The translations under genes and the position numbers were made by a program. A stretch of DNA of 64,000 nucleotides from Bradyrhizobium sp. CCGUVB1N3 (GTDB taxonomy: Bacteria; Pseudomonadota; Alphaproteobacteria; Rhizobiales; Xanthobacteraceae), in the NCBI RefSeq assembly GCF_024199925.1, contig NZ_JANADR010000003.1:150101-214100 (forward strand). The letters run 5' to 3'. Below are positions 51,499-61,001 of the stretch, in pieces (position 1 is the stretch's first letter; each line of letters opens with the position of its first letter). The notes under the pieces are model-generated. The model saw only the letters and a list, made by a program, of their open reading frames with translations, did no database searches and was not told the origin of the DNA.

Positions 51499-52647
51499 AT
51501 GATGAAGCGCATTATCGTTTGCTGCGATGGTACCTGGAATGCGGACGACACCCAGACCGATGACACAAACGTCGCGCTTCTCGCGCGATCAATCCATGGC
51601 TCCCTGCAGACCGGTGGCACGCTGCAAATCGTCCTCTATTTGCGGGGCGTAGGAACGACAGGCCTAAAGCTCGAGAGCTGGATCGAAGGCGCCACCGGCA
51701 TCGGCGTCGATGACAATATCCGCTCCGCTTATCAATTCATCGCGCAGAACTATCTGCCCGGCGACGAGATCTATTTGTTCGGGTTCTCGCGCGGTGCGTT
51801 TACCGCCCGCAGTCTTGCGGGCCTAATCTCGGCTTGCGGTATTCTGTTTCGCCAGTCGTTGGGCGCCCTGCCTGATGCCTGGAAATACTACCGCAGCCCG
51901 AAACCTCACTCGCCCAAGGCCTTCGCCGATGCGTACAAGGTGAAGAGCCACCTGGAGCCTAGTATAGCCTTCCTCGGGGTCTGGGACACTGTGGGAAGCC
52001 TTGGCATACCGGGCAGCCTTCTGGCAGCCAGCAACAAGGAGAAGTTCGCGTTTCACGATACGACCCCGTCGCCGTTCGTGAAGCACGCCGTGCATGCTCT
52101 CGCCATTGATGAGCACCGGCACGACTTCACGCCCACGTTCTGGACTGGCGACGTGCCCGCAGGCGTGACGATCCAACAGGTCTGGTTTGCCGGTGCTCAC
52201 TCGGACGTCGGCGGCGGCTACAACACCCGAACCCTTGCCGACATCCCGCTGGTTTGGATGGTCAAGCAGGCCGAAGGGGTTGGCCTTGCCCTGGACTGGA
52301 CCTGCCTTCCCGATCCCACCATGCTCGACCCGACAGCGCCCTCACATGACTCCTCTTCGGGCCTATTCGCGCTGGACCGTTACCATCCGACCATCCGGGA
52401 CGTGGGAATGAAGAAGTGCATAGTGAAGCTCAACGAAAGCCTTTACTGCGCTCTCGATGAAAACGGTAAGCCGACCACCACGATCAATGAGGGCGTCCAC
52501 CGCAGTGTTCTGACGCGCTACTCGGGCTCTTCACAGATCTGTTCCGACGACGCCAAAGGCGTTTGTAGTCTGGGGCCGTATAAGCCGGAAAACTTGGCGC
52601 CCTTGTTCAACGGCGGCACATTCGCCGGTCTGCCTATTGTCGACTAA
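51499..52647 (+). CDS. DUF2235-family alpha/beta hydrolase (T6SS Tle1-like phospholipase fold)
   Basis: A 382-residue protein starting MMKRIIVCCDGTWN, the standard DUF2235 beginning. It has YLFGFSRGAFTAR (GxSxG-type nucleophile elbow, Ser97), GVWDTVGSLG, HALAIDEHRHDFTP and VWFAGAHSDVGGGY (the family's conserved His block). DUF2235 proteins include the Tle1 antibacterial phospholipases, but most are stand-alone enzymes of unknown substrate. No VgrG or immunity partner is next to it, so secretion by a type VI system is not supported here. Second ATG at 51502 is possible. A hairpin follows the stop. Confidence 0.88.
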   Translation: MMKRIIVCCDGTWNADDTQTDDTNVALLARSIHGSLQTGGTLQIVLYLRGVGTTGLKLESWIEGATGIGVDDNIRSAYQFIAQNYLPGDEIYLFGFSRGAFTARSLAGLISACGILFRQSLGALPDAWKYYRSPKPHSPKAFADAYKVKSHLEPSIAFLGVWDTVGSLGIPGSLLAASNKEKFAFHDTTPSPFVKHAVHALAIDEHRHDFTPTFWTGDVPAGVTIQQVWFAGAHSDVGGGYNTRTLADIPLVWMVKQAEGVGLALDWTCLPDPTMLDPTAPSHDSSSGLFALDRYHPTIRDVGMKKCIVKLNESLYCALDENGKPTTTINEGVHRSVLTRYSGSSQICSDDAKGVCSLGPYKPENLAPLFNGGTFAGLPIVD

Positions 52648-52652
52648 AACTG

Positions 52653-52684
52653 GGCCGAGAGCCCCACCGCCGGGGGGCTCGGCC
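52653..52684 (+). terminator. Hairpin after the DUF2235 gene
   Basis: GGCCGAG pairs with CTCGGCC (7 bp), then a 2x2 internal loop and four more C-G pairs around a short loop. It lies 6 bp after the stop. There is no T-run, so it may be a weak or factor-assisted terminator. Confidence 0.45.
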
Positions 52685-53011
52685 GGGGCACCAGCAAGGT
52701 AGGGGGCGATACGCGAGTTAACGAAGCTCAGCGCCATACGTCCCGACGCAACGATAGAATTGTGGATTTATGGTGCGCTCGGAGCGCGCACTCATTTGAC
52801 GTGATTTCAATGGGTTACGGAGTCAAGCAAGGGGTATAGGTGCATTTCAAACGCAAAAGTACTTTTCGAAAAGCTCCGACGGAACGGCTTGACTGCAAGC
52901 ACTCCGAAGAGATCGCTGCGAGAGGGCCGACTCCGGCGCATCGGGCGCAAGCCCGCCAGTATTTCTTCCAATTTGATCGAGTAGAATGCCTTCAACCAGA
53001 CGACGCTGCGG
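52685..53011. other. Intergenic stretch, nothing recognised
   Basis: Lies between the convergent ends of the DUF2235 gene and the GYF-domain gene. Short frames on both strands show no family features. Confidence 0.4.
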
Positions 53012-53756
53012 TCAGACGTGCTCAAACATCCAGAATGCCAGCATGCGCGCACCGTAGGTAAGGGCGATACCTGTGAGCATCATCCCGATCGCGCTCCAGT
53101 CGCTGTTGAAGAGCGAGGCCAGGAGCGCCACCGGCACGACGCCGACACCAAATAAGCACATGCCGATGATAATGGATTTAAGTCCCCAGTAAAAATAAGC
53201 ACTGAGCAGCCCCATCATCCAGATGGCAAGTGCCGAAAATGTAAGATGTTGAGAAAAAACCGACAGCGCTTATGATGCGGGTTCGTCGAAACACGGCGAG
53301 CGGCGCCAGGATCACGATAGAGATCACGATGGCCCATTGCGCAGCCAGGATTGCGTAACGGAGCAGATGCTCGGAGGCCCAGGTGGCGCCGTAGAAGACC
53401 ATCATGGTCAATGCGACGAGCCCGATCCCGATTCCGCCGGCCAGCAGGACCCCACCGATTGCCTGTAACGTCTCCTTGGCCCGGGTTGCGGTTCTTGTCG
53501 CTGCACCGCGACTTGGCTCGTCGGCACTCAGCGGCAGAACAGGCCGGAGCTCGAGCTCCGGTGGCGGCAAAGGTACGGCAGGAGGCGGCGGGAGCAGTTC
53601 CTCGACCTGCGAGACCTTCTTCCAGGCATCAAACCCGGCCTGCCAAACGAAGACATCGCCGGGCCGAGCCATCTCTCGCAAGAGACCGATCAGACGGTCG
53701 CGCGCCAGTGGACCGATGGTCTGTCGGTTCTCATCGACATAGTACCAGGCGGACAT
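53012..53756 (-). pseudogene. GYF_2-domain membrane protein, frameshifted in an A6/T6 run
   Basis: Starting at MSAWYYVDENRQTIGPL (53756), an N-terminal GYF_2 domain of ~50 residues (WYYV...IGPL...VWQAGFDAWKKV) precedes a proline-rich linker (LPPPPAVPLPPPE) and several membrane segments. The frame breaks at the A6 run 53254-53259 (T6 on the coding strand). Shifting one base there gives SQHLTFSALAIWMMGLLSAYFYW and continues to the stop at 53012 with two more membrane segments. The run could be a sequencing error, phase variation or true decay. It is the third gene in the minus-strand operon protease - KTSC protein - GYF protein. Confidence 0.7.
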
Positions 53757-53791
53757 CCAGCCCTCCTTCGTTCGCGCACGGCGCGATAAAA

Positions 53792-54148
53792 TCAATATTC
53801 GGGCACGGGGTGCGTGCGGCAATCGAAGGGGCCATCGCGACCCGTTCCCTTGATATGCTGGTTATAAAAGCTGCCCATCGATGGCGCGTCGAGGAACGCG
53901 CTGAATGTGGCGGGCGGCAACTCGCAATAATGGTAGTAGGTCGTATTGAGACGGATGATCATATACTGCTTGGCGCGGTCGTAGCACACACGAGTGATGA
54001 AGCTGCTGCGACTTATATCGTTGCACGCAAAGGTCTTAAGATCGACCGGACCGCGATATTTAACGTCGACCGTCTCGCCATGGGACGGCAGGAGATAGAA
54101 GGCGAGCAGCAAGAGTGCGGCCAGGATGAAGCTTCGTTGTGCGCGCAA
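53792..54148 (-). CDS. KTSC-domain small exported protein
   Basis: 118 residues with an N-terminal signal or anchor (ILAALLLLAFYLLPSHG). It is followed by a short domain reading SRSSFITRVCYDRAKQYMII, LNTTYYHYCELP, FSAFLDAPSMGSFYN and HIKGTGRDG. This matches the KTSC domain, a ~60-residue module found alone or fused to lysyl-tRNA synthetases and nucleases; its function is unknown. The conserved YxY...P...F....S.G.(F/Y)N.(H/N)I pattern is complete. It starts 9 bp after the protease stop, so the two are co-transcribed. Confidence 0.75.
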   Translation of the reverse strand: MRAQRSFILAALLLLAFYLLPSHGETVDVKYRGPVDLKTFACNDISRSSFITRVCYDRAKQYMIIRLNTTYYHYCELPPATFSAFLDAPSMGSFYNQHIKGTGRDGPFDCRTHPVPEY

Positions 54149-54157
54149 CGCTGATCC

Positions 54158-55333
54158 TCAATAGCGGGTACCGGGGATGTATTTTTCCAGGCGCGAGGGT
54201 GTCAGCTTGCCGTCGGGATGATAGCCGACGAGATCGATCTTACCGTCGAAATCAACGTCGTGAAAAGAGATGTCCCATTTCTGGTCGCGGTTGCGGTCCT
54301 CGACGGAGATATCGGTCTTGCCATCAAAGTTCGTGTCGAGATGCGCCGAGATGGGCTTGGTACGGTCGTCGGGCGTGACAAAGGAATAGTCCGGTTTGCC
54401 ATCGCAGTTCGTGTCGTACTGAACCAGTGTCGCGATCTCTTGCCGGTCCCTTCCCTCATAGAGCTTTACGGACTTGCAGGTCGCCGGCGGCTTGATCGGG
54501 ATCGGCTGCCCGGCTTTTGCGAGAAAGGCCTGCACGTCGGCAATCGAGATCGCGAAGTTGAGCGCCTCGCCTTTGGCTTTGAACGCATTACCGCCGATCA
54601 GCTTGCCGTCATCGGAGAGCAACGGCCCTCCTGAGTTTCCGGGGTTGATGGGCGTCTGGGTCTGGATCACGCTAGCTTTGTGGGATCCTTCTTCGTCCCG
54701 CCATTCATAATCCTTGCGGTATTGGCTGATGAAGCCCTTGGTGTAAGTCCAGGCTTCGCCGGTGGGATGCCCGATGGCGTGCACATCGGCGCCCACCTGA
54801 ATGTCGGACTCCGCCCCCAGCATGATGGGTTTAACATCGCGGGGTAAGGCTGCAACACGCAAGAGAGCCAGGTCGCGGCCAGGATCGATCTTGATCACGT
54901 CGGCGATCTCGATGTCGGCCTCGGACGGCTTGCTGCCTTCGGCCGGAGGCTTAAAGACGAGACCAACCTTTTGAAAGCCTTTCACGACGTGCCAGTTGGT
55001 CAGCACACTGTCGCCGCTCCCGATAAAGGAGCCTGAACCTATGCCGTCGTCGGTAGCGACAATGACGACGGACGGCGAGAGGGCGCGATAGATCTCGGAC
55101 TCATGGCGGCCGCGTCCGCTGTAAGGCGCGTCACCCAGCTTGGTCCCCGCATATTTGGTGACGGCCTTAGCCGAGAGGCCGCCCAGGTCGTAAAGTTCGG
55201 GGCTGTTCTCGACCGAGATCATGCTAGCGTTGTCGGGGGATGCAGGAAGAGCCATGCCAATCAGGCTCTCCTGCGCCATGGCAGGATCCGCGAGAACGAC
55301 GGCAATGACGGCTGACAACGCGGCGCGCTTCAT
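54158..55333 (-). CDS. Exported trypsin-like serine protease with C-terminal calcium-loop repeats
   Basis: 391 residues from MKRAALSAVIAVVLADPAMA, a clear signal peptide with an AMA cleavage site. This start was preferred to the upstream one at 55402, which precedes the signal. The catalytic triad fits an HtrA/S1-type fold: His115 (LTNWHVVKG), Asp154 (GRDLALL) and Ser234 (PGNSGGPLL). There is no PDZ domain. After ~300 the chain holds four short DxxxDGxxD-type loops (307, 333, 346, 359), as in EF-hand/dockerin-like or FG-GAP-like calcium sites. It probably acts in the periplasm or outside. It is divergent from the CHAT protease with only 22 bp between starts, which suggests joint action. Confidence 0.85.
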   Translation of the reverse strand: MKRAALSAVIAVVLADPAMAQESLIGMALPASPDNASMISVENSPELYDLGGLSAKAVTKYAGTKLGDAPYSGRGRHESEIYRALSPSVVIVATDDGIGSGSFIGSGDSVLTNWHVVKGFQKVGLVFKPPAEGSKPSEADIEIADVIKIDPGRDLALLRVAALPRDVKPIMLGAESDIQVGADVHAIGHPTGEAWTYTKGFISQYRKDYEWRDEEGSHKASVIQTQTPINPGNSGGPLLSDDGKLIGGNAFKAKGEALNFAISIADVQAFLAKAGQPIPIKPPATCKSVKLYEGRDRQEIATLVQYDTNCDGKPDYSFVTPDDRTKPISAHLDTNFDGKTDISVEDRNRDQKWDISFHDVDFDGKIDLVGYHPDGKLTPSRLEKYIPGTRY

Positions 55334-55355
55334 ACGAAAGGGCCCCCCTGCCCTG

Positions 55356-58300
55356 ATGTCGGTGCTGGCAGCGATGCTGCTCTGCACAATCCTCCAACTC
55401 ATTCCCGTCTCACGAGCATTTTCACAGCCCGCACCGGATTTGGAAAGCCGAAAACAGGCTGCCTACCAGAAATTTCATCAGGGTAAGGTGCGCGAGGCGG
55501 CGCGGGAGATTGCAGAGCTTGCCGAGCAGGAGACCGACAAGCGCGCGAAAGCCTATCTACTTCGCGATCTGACGGAGATCTGCTCGACAGCTTACGAACT
55601 CGGTTGCGCCCTAGAGTCCGAAGTCGCAGCGTATGAGATCGTCAAGGACGACAAGTCGCTCAATCCGCTCTTTTCAGATCTTTACGCCTATTTCGTGCGT
55701 GCGCAGGTTTGGGCCAACAATCCTGAAATCCTGAAAGGCATTTTCAAAGACAACAAAGTCGCGTTCAACCCGGCGGCGACACCCTACCCGGCAGCATCCG
55801 CCAATCTGGCCGCCGTCATTTATTTTCTCCGCGCGAACGATATGCGGCTTGTCGAAAAGGCCTACTCGAGCGCTGTCATCAGTCTTTTGTTGATCGATCC
55901 GAAGGACAAATACAGCATCTGCAAGATACTCGCCGAGTTGCTCGAATCTCTCGTCACGCAGCAGGACATTGCGAGCGCACAAACGCTTGCGCGTCTTATT
56001 GACCCCTACATGTCCGCCAACCTCAATCATGAAGGGCCGATCTTCGCCAACTACATGATAATCGTTACGAAGCTGTACGCTATGACTACGCGCTCGAAGC
56101 AGGTCGCGGGATTTCTCGAGGAAGGGATCCGGCTTAACGAGCGTCTCGATATTAATGAGAACGTGAAGCTGTACCGGACATCGACGAGCAACAGCCTGGC
56201 GTCCCTCTCGACCCTCTTCGAGGGTACGCCTGACGAGGCGGCGGCCATCCATGCGCGTCACCCTCTACAATCGCAGCGAGAGGCAATTCTTGCGCGCGGT
56301 CATTTTGATAACCTGCAGGAGTTTTACTTTGCGCTGTCGGACTTGCTGATCGACAGTTTCAAGGATCACGCGCGCATGCAGGTCTGGAAACCGCTCTTTG
56401 GTTCGCTCCCTGAAGCGTGGCAGCTAAAGGGGTTGATTGAAGAAGACATCGAATCTTATCGCCATTTTGCGCTTGGGCTCATTGCTGCAGAGAATTCGAA
56501 GGCCGAAGCAGCCGCTCTCGTGCAGACGGCGGCCCGGGAACGTATCGAGGTTTTCGAGACGTTTCTGAAGCAACGCTATGAAGGGTTTCAGCTTCCGACT
56601 CTCGTCGATCTGCTGATGATCGAGTCCGCCCTCACAACACTGGCCGAGTATCCACCGGCGGATGCGGCCGATCTTGCGCTGAAGGGCAGCGAGATGTTGG
56701 CACGCACGCTACGACATCAGACCAGCGACTTTGCCGTGCTGATCGGCGCGCAAAAGACTGAGCGGGCCCGCGCGGCGGTGCGTTCCTACTACCTTCTCCT
56801 TCAGCAAAAACGGCAATGGGAGTTCGATCAGATCAAGCTTCTCATGGCCGGCGGCAAGAAAGAGGCCGGGTATCTGATCACGACCTACGCACATCTGACA
56901 GAGACGGTCACGCAGCTTGGTGACGCAATCGCAAAGGGTGAGGACTACGCCAAAACAATCGGCTATCCACGTGTAGCGCAGATTCAGTCGGTCCTGCAGC
57001 CCAACGAGGTCTTCTTGACCTACTTTCTGACGCTCAAGGGCATGGGGCGGCTCTGCATCTCCGGATCGACCGTGGTCCATTCGGTATCGGATGTTGACCC
57101 GCAGCAAGCGCTCCGGGATGCCAAGCTCTTGCGTCTGGCGCTGACGCAGGAGCGCGCGGCCGACGAGGCGCTCGACAGCCAGTACCCGGTCGAGGCGGCC
57201 GTACGGCTGAAGGATCTCATGTTCAAGGGCCTTGAGGGCTGCATAAGGCCCGGCGCGTTGGTCAATGTCGCACCTCCTGATGAGCTCGCGGGCATTCCAT
57301 TTGCGGCGTTGCTGGAGGAAGCGCCTCCCCAGATGGGCGATGGCTATGATCTCGCGGCGGCGCGCTGGCTCGGCAAGACATACCGCTTCGCCACGACCAT
57401 TTCGGCGCGTCACTTCCTCGGTATGCGGGCGTCCGTCACCAATCAACACGCCCCGCTTCCCTATTTGGGGATTGGCAACCCCTCGCTCGCGAGCGTCGCC
57501 GCCCAGGCGAGCCTTACCCGCGGTGCCGCCACGAATAACTCCCTACGCGGCGCCCTGAGCGAACTTGGATCGCTGCCGGAGACAGAAGATGAGATCCTCA
57601 ATGTCGCGAAGCTGCTGAAGGCACGGAAAGAGGATGTTCTACTCGGTGCCGGTGCGTCCGAAGAAGATGTCCGCAGCAAGGATCTCGGCAAATACGACGT
57701 CATCCATTTTGCGACCCACGGATTGTTGCGCAATGATCTGCCGGGCCTGAACGAGCCATCCCTTGTTCTGACGCCGAATGACGTTTCTGACAGTTTCGAC
57801 GATGGTCTGCTGACGGCGTCCGAAATTACCCGGCTCCCGCTCGATGCGCGGCTGGTTGTGCTGTCGGCCTGCAATACAGCGCGCATCGATACCTCCGCCG
57901 CCAATCTCGGCATCACCGATCTTGCGGCAGCCTTCTCGGTGGCGGGTACGCCAACCTTGCTCGCCTCCCTCTGGACGGTTGAAACCAACGCGACCCATGA
58001 TCTGATGCTCGAATTCTTTCAGTCCTGGAATGCGCAGCAGCACAAGAGCGCGTCCTTTGCGCTTTTTGAGGGCATCGAGCACTATCTCGCCAAGGCCGAT
58101 AGAGCTCATCACCATCCTCGGTTCTGGGCGCCCTTCATCGTATTCGGCTATGGGGCAAGCCTGACCGAACAGGGTGATCCTCCCGCCGCGCTGACCTTCG
58201 ATTATACGCACTTAAATAGCGACGATGTCGGTGAGGTTTTCGATGCGAAGCCGCTTGCCGGTCGGCTGCTGCTCTCAGTCATGGGCGACTGGGACGGAAA

Positions 58301-59327
58301 GTCGATGGCAAGCGTCATCAGGGAGGCGGGACCGAAGTCGTCGTCGTCCTTTCCTACGTCCCATGAAATCGCCGCCGGCAACCTCCTTATCGATCAATCG
58401 CAGGTCTATGCCTTTGGCTACAAGACATCAGAACACCCTTACCCGATCGTCAGACGATTTACCCCGGATGGAGTGGAGGTCTGGAAGAAGGAATGGCCTG
58501 ATCTTGCGAATAATATGTCCTTCGGTTCAGTAACGTCCGGCAACCACATCGTGATGCTGTCGGGATCCAGCCTGTCGTCGACGGACGAGCGCATTGCGCA
58601 CATCGTCCGCTTCGATCGCGACGGCAACGAGATGGCGCGCAGGGACATCGAGGTTGGGCAGTCTGCGTTCATCATCGGCCGATGGGCGCTCTTGTCGAAG
58701 ATCGGTCCGGATCTCGCACTGATCATCAATTCACGACAGTTTGGCAATTTCGGCTCAAGCGAGGCTTTATTCGGTCTGCCGACATTGTGCCAAGGCCCGC
58801 AACAAGCAACAATCTATCGGCTGGATGCTGCAACCTTGGATGTGAAGAGCACATCCACACTTCCGGATTTTCAAGTCTTTGCCGCGGAGGCCGGCGAGAG
58901 CCAACTCAGGATCGCAGGTCAAGTGCACGGACCATGCGAGGAAGGCGGCAAAGGGCTTCTTCTCAGCGTGACCCCGGAACTGACATCGACGACGCTCTGG
59001 AAAGATGACGATGCATTCCCATCGAGTGTTCAGTCACTGGCAACATCCGGTGACCAAACCGTATTCACGGTCAAACGGCAACGGCCGATTGGCGTGCGAC
59101 GCCTCAATACGGCCGCGCCTGAGATCACAACCAAGCGATGGGGCGATGCCGGTGATGAATTGCTTGAATTCTCTGTTCTCAACCTTGGCACTGACGGGAG
59201 TGCCACCTCGCTCTTTAACTCTGCCTTCGGCCTAAGCGCTTTCGCTCAGGGTATTGTGCTCAACGCAGGCAAGCCCGTGATCTTTGGCAGTCTCGGCGGG
59301 CGGGCAGCGATTTCCGCAGTTCCTTAG
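55356..59327 (+). CDS. Exported CHAT-domain caspase-like cysteine protease
   Basis: 1,323 residues from ATG 55356 (MSVLAAMLLCTILQLIPVSR, a signal peptide ending near AFSQP; GAAAGGG lies upstream). The frame is open further upstream to 55221, but that part is antisense to the protease signal peptide. The N-terminal ~600 residues are helical and TPR-like (for example AYQKFHQGKVREAAREIAEL). The CHAT domain spans about 620-950 with the dyad His788 (VIHFATHG) and Cys839 (VVLSACNTA) and the usual GTPTLLASLW motif. The C-terminal ~350 residues look like a beta-propeller (repeated FDRDGNE-, LDAATL-like strands). CHAT proteases are separase/caspase relatives that cut partner proteins in bacterial conflict systems. 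An exported one is unusual. The partner may be the divergent trypsin-like protease (inference). Confidence 0.88.
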   Translation: MSVLAAMLLCTILQLIPVSRAFSQPAPDLESRKQAAYQKFHQGKVREAAREIAELAEQETDKRAKAYLLRDLTEICSTAYELGCALESEVAAYEIVKDDKSLNPLFSDLYAYFVRAQVWANNPEILKGIFKDNKVAFNPAATPYPAASANLAAVIYFLRANDMRLVEKAYSSAVISLLLIDPKDKYSICKILAELLESLVTQQDIASAQTLARLIDPYMSANLNHEGPIFANYMIIVTKLYAMTTRSKQVAGFLEEGIRLNERLDINENVKLYRTSTSNSLASLSTLFEGTPDEAAAIHARHPLQSQREAILARGHFDNLQEFYFALSDLLIDSFKDHARMQVWKPLFGSLPEAWQLKGLIEEDIESYRHFALGLIAAENSKAEAAALVQTAARERIEVFETFLKQRYEGFQLPTLVDLLMIESALTTLAEYPPADAADLALKGSEMLARTLRHQTSDFAVLIGAQKTERARAAVRSYYLLLQQKRQWEFDQIKLLMAGGKKEAGYLITTYAHLTETVTQLGDAIAKGEDYAKTIGYPRVAQIQSVLQPNEVFLTYFLTLKGMGRLCISGSTVVHSVSDVDPQQALRDAKLLRLALTQERAADEALDSQYPVEAAVRLKDLMFKGLEGCIRPGALVNVAPPDELAGIPFAALLEEAPPQMGDGYDLAAARWLGKTYRFATTISARHFLGMRASVTNQHAPLPYLGIGNPSLASVAAQASLTRGAATNNSLRGALSELGSLPETEDEILNVAKLLKARKEDVLLGAGASEEDVRSKDLGKYDVIHFATHGLLRNDLPGLNEPSLVLTPNDVSDSFDDGLLTASEITRLPLDARLVVLSACNTARIDTSAANLGITDLAAAFSVAGTPTLLASLWTVETNATHDLMLEFFQSWNAQQHKSASFALFEGIEHYLAKADRAHHHPRFWAPFIVFGYGASLTEQGDPPAALTFDYTHLNSDDVGEVFDAKPLAGRLLLSVMGDWDGKSMASVIREAGPKSSSSFPTSHEIAAGNLLIDQSQVYAFGYKTSEHPYPIVRRFTPDGVEVWKKEWPDLANNMSFGSVTSGNHIVMLSGSSLSSTDERIAHIVRFDRDGNEMARRDIEVGQSAFIIGRWALLSKIGPDLALIINSRQFGNFGSSEALFGLPTLCQGPQQATIYRLDAATLDVKSTSTLPDFQVFAAEAGESQLRIAGQVHGPCEEGGKGLLLSVTPELTSTTLWKDDDAFPSSVQSLATSGDQTVFTVKRQRPIGVRRLNTAAPEITTKRWGDAGDELLEFSVLNLGTDGSATSLFNSAFGLSAFAQGIVLNAGKPVIFGSLGGRAAISAVP

Positions 59328-59478
59328 GGCCCCGTTGCAAGCATTCACGCCAGTCCGATGGCAGGCAGCTTCGATCACCGGCAATTCAGCACAACCTTTG
59401 AGACGGCAATGCCCTGCTGCATCGCCGCTTCTCGGCATCTGTTTTCCATTCAACGGTGATTGTCCTGTAGGCCAGGGT

Positions 59479-60978
59479 TTATCTGCGAGTGATCCACTTG
59501 GTCGGCTTGAGGTGATCAACGGCAGCTCGCAAGGCCGTCCGTACGCGCTCACCAACGCTGCGCCGCGCCGTCGGCGGCTCGTCGATGCGCTCGACCGTCG
59601 CGTCTCTGCCTGGCGGCTTGGGACCGGTGACGTCGATCTTGGAGTGGTCGCCCTGCGCGATGAGGGTCGGGAACAGGCACTCTGGCTGGCAGGTACCCCA
59701 CTTCGGCGGCTCCATGTGCGCGCCGACGAAGTGGTAGAGTTGCTCGCCGGGATTGGCGCGTCCGAGAGGGGCAACGACCATCGCAAGCATCTGCAGCATT
59801 TGCTGGGCGGCACACGCCATCGAGAACGCAAACACGTTCTCGCTCACGCGCAACGGATGGTCCTTGGCCAGGTTCTGGATGTAAGTCGGATCGTCCAGGC
59901 GGCCCTCGCGTTCAAGCTGAACGAGGCCGGTGTCGTATTGGCCGATGCACTCCATACACCGGTGGTCGGCCGTGACGGTGTGCGCCCGCCAGTCGGCCGC
60001 CGTGAGCTCGTCTTTGCGGTTCTTCCGGACAGAGATTCCGCCGTCGATAACTGGGATCAAGTGCGCGTAGGCGATGAAGTTGAGGACGTGGCGCCCCCAG
60101 GGACGGTCGACGCACGAGAACAGCACGTCGCAATCGAGCGCGGCGCGGAATCCCTCCTCCTCGTAGACCGCGAAGGGCACGGGAATCGCCTCGAACCGGC
60201 GCGCGGTCGCGACCTCGCGCAGGCGATCACCCAGCGCGACGGCCTTGAGCTGGTGGATAATCCGCCGAGTCGCGTAGAGGAGGCGGTCGAGGTTTTTGCG
60301 CTCAATGCGGTCGTAGTCGATGACGATCACGTCCTCGCAGCCGGTGCGCGCCAAGCCTTCGGCAATGAAGCTGCCGACGCTACCAGCACCGATGACTCCG
60401 ACGCGCAGCCGAGCAAGGTGCTGTTGCGCCCGCTCGCCCCATGCCGAGACGGTCCGAATCTGCTCGCCGGTCGTGGCTGGTGGCGGCGCGAGCTTGTTCA
60501 TGTAGGTGACCTGAAGGCGGTCGCCGACCACGCGAACCGTAGCGCAATCGCGGCGGGCGTATCGACGGGGGCCGACACGCTCCCAGAACCTGGCACTCCA
60601 CGCGCCATCAGCGGCCACGGTCAAGCCGACGAATGACAAGCGTGTCGCGCCGTAGACAGCGGCCGCGTTGCCCTGCTCGGCGGCAATGTCGTCGGAACTC
60701 ATGTCTTGCCATTGCCGGCCGAGCGGATGGCTGTGGAGCAACGCAAGCCCGGCGCCGGCCTTCGCCGCCTCGGTCATTGCACGCTGCAAGTAAGTGGCGT
60801 GAAAGCTCACGTTGCCGTGGACGGTGCGGTCACCTTCGCGCGGCAGGATCAAGGTCTCGATCAACGCGGTCATGCGCGTGCAGCCCCGGCTCGGGCGCCA
60901 GAGCGCGAAGGTGAGGTCCTCCTGGCCGTCAGCGCGCAGGAGATGCCGACGCGCTGACTCGTGGACCGTTGTCGTCAT
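59479..60978 (-). CDS. E1-like ThiF enzyme fused to an N-terminal JAB isopeptidase
   Basis: 499 residues from MTTTVHESARRHLLR; the longer frame to 61101 overlaps the upstream gene. The N-terminal JAB/JAMM domain (~1-135) has HSHPLGRQWQDMSSDD (His82, His84, Asp96/97), the zinc site of deubiquitinases. The E1-like domain (~185-430) has GAGSVG (197-202) for ATP/NAD-fold binding, IDYDRIERKNLDR (the Asp/Arg motif of adenylating E1s) and a Cys pair CMEC (341, 344), candidate catalytic or zinc Cys. Such fusions are known from bacterial ubiquitin-like (multiubiquitin/DUF2604 and Bil-type) operons. They activate and also deconjugate the modifier. The ATG is 23 bp after the stop of the Ubl-E2 gene; one operon. 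Confidence 0.9.
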   Translation of the reverse strand: MTTTVHESARRHLLRADGQEDLTFALWRPSRGCTRMTALIETLILPREGDRTVHGNVSFHATYLQRAMTEAAKAGAGLALLHSHPLGRQWQDMSSDDIAAEQGNAAAVYGATRLSFVGLTVAADGAWSARFWERVGPRRYARRDCATVRVVGDRLQVTYMNKLAPPPATTGEQIRTVSAWGERAQQHLARLRVGVIGAGSVGSFIAEGLARTGCEDVIVIDYDRIERKNLDRLLYATRRIIHQLKAVALGDRLREVATARRFEAIPVPFAVYEEEGFRAALDCDVLFSCVDRPWGRHVLNFIAYAHLIPVIDGGISVRKNRKDELTAADWRAHTVTADHRCMECIGQYDTGLVQLEREGRLDDPTYIQNLAKDHPLRVSENVFAFSMACAAQQMLQMLAMVVAPLGRANPGEQLYHFVGAHMEPPKWGTCQPECLFPTLIAQGDHSKIDVTGPKPPGRDATVERIDEPPTARRSVGERVRTALRAAVDHLKPTKWITRR

Positions 60979-61001
60979 GGCGACGCTGTGCGTGGCCTGG
61001 C

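Noticed and set aside
51499..52647. DUF2235 protein as a type VI effector
   Set aside because: No VgrG, PAAR, chaperone or evident immunity gene is in the neighbourhood; family resemblance alone is not enough.
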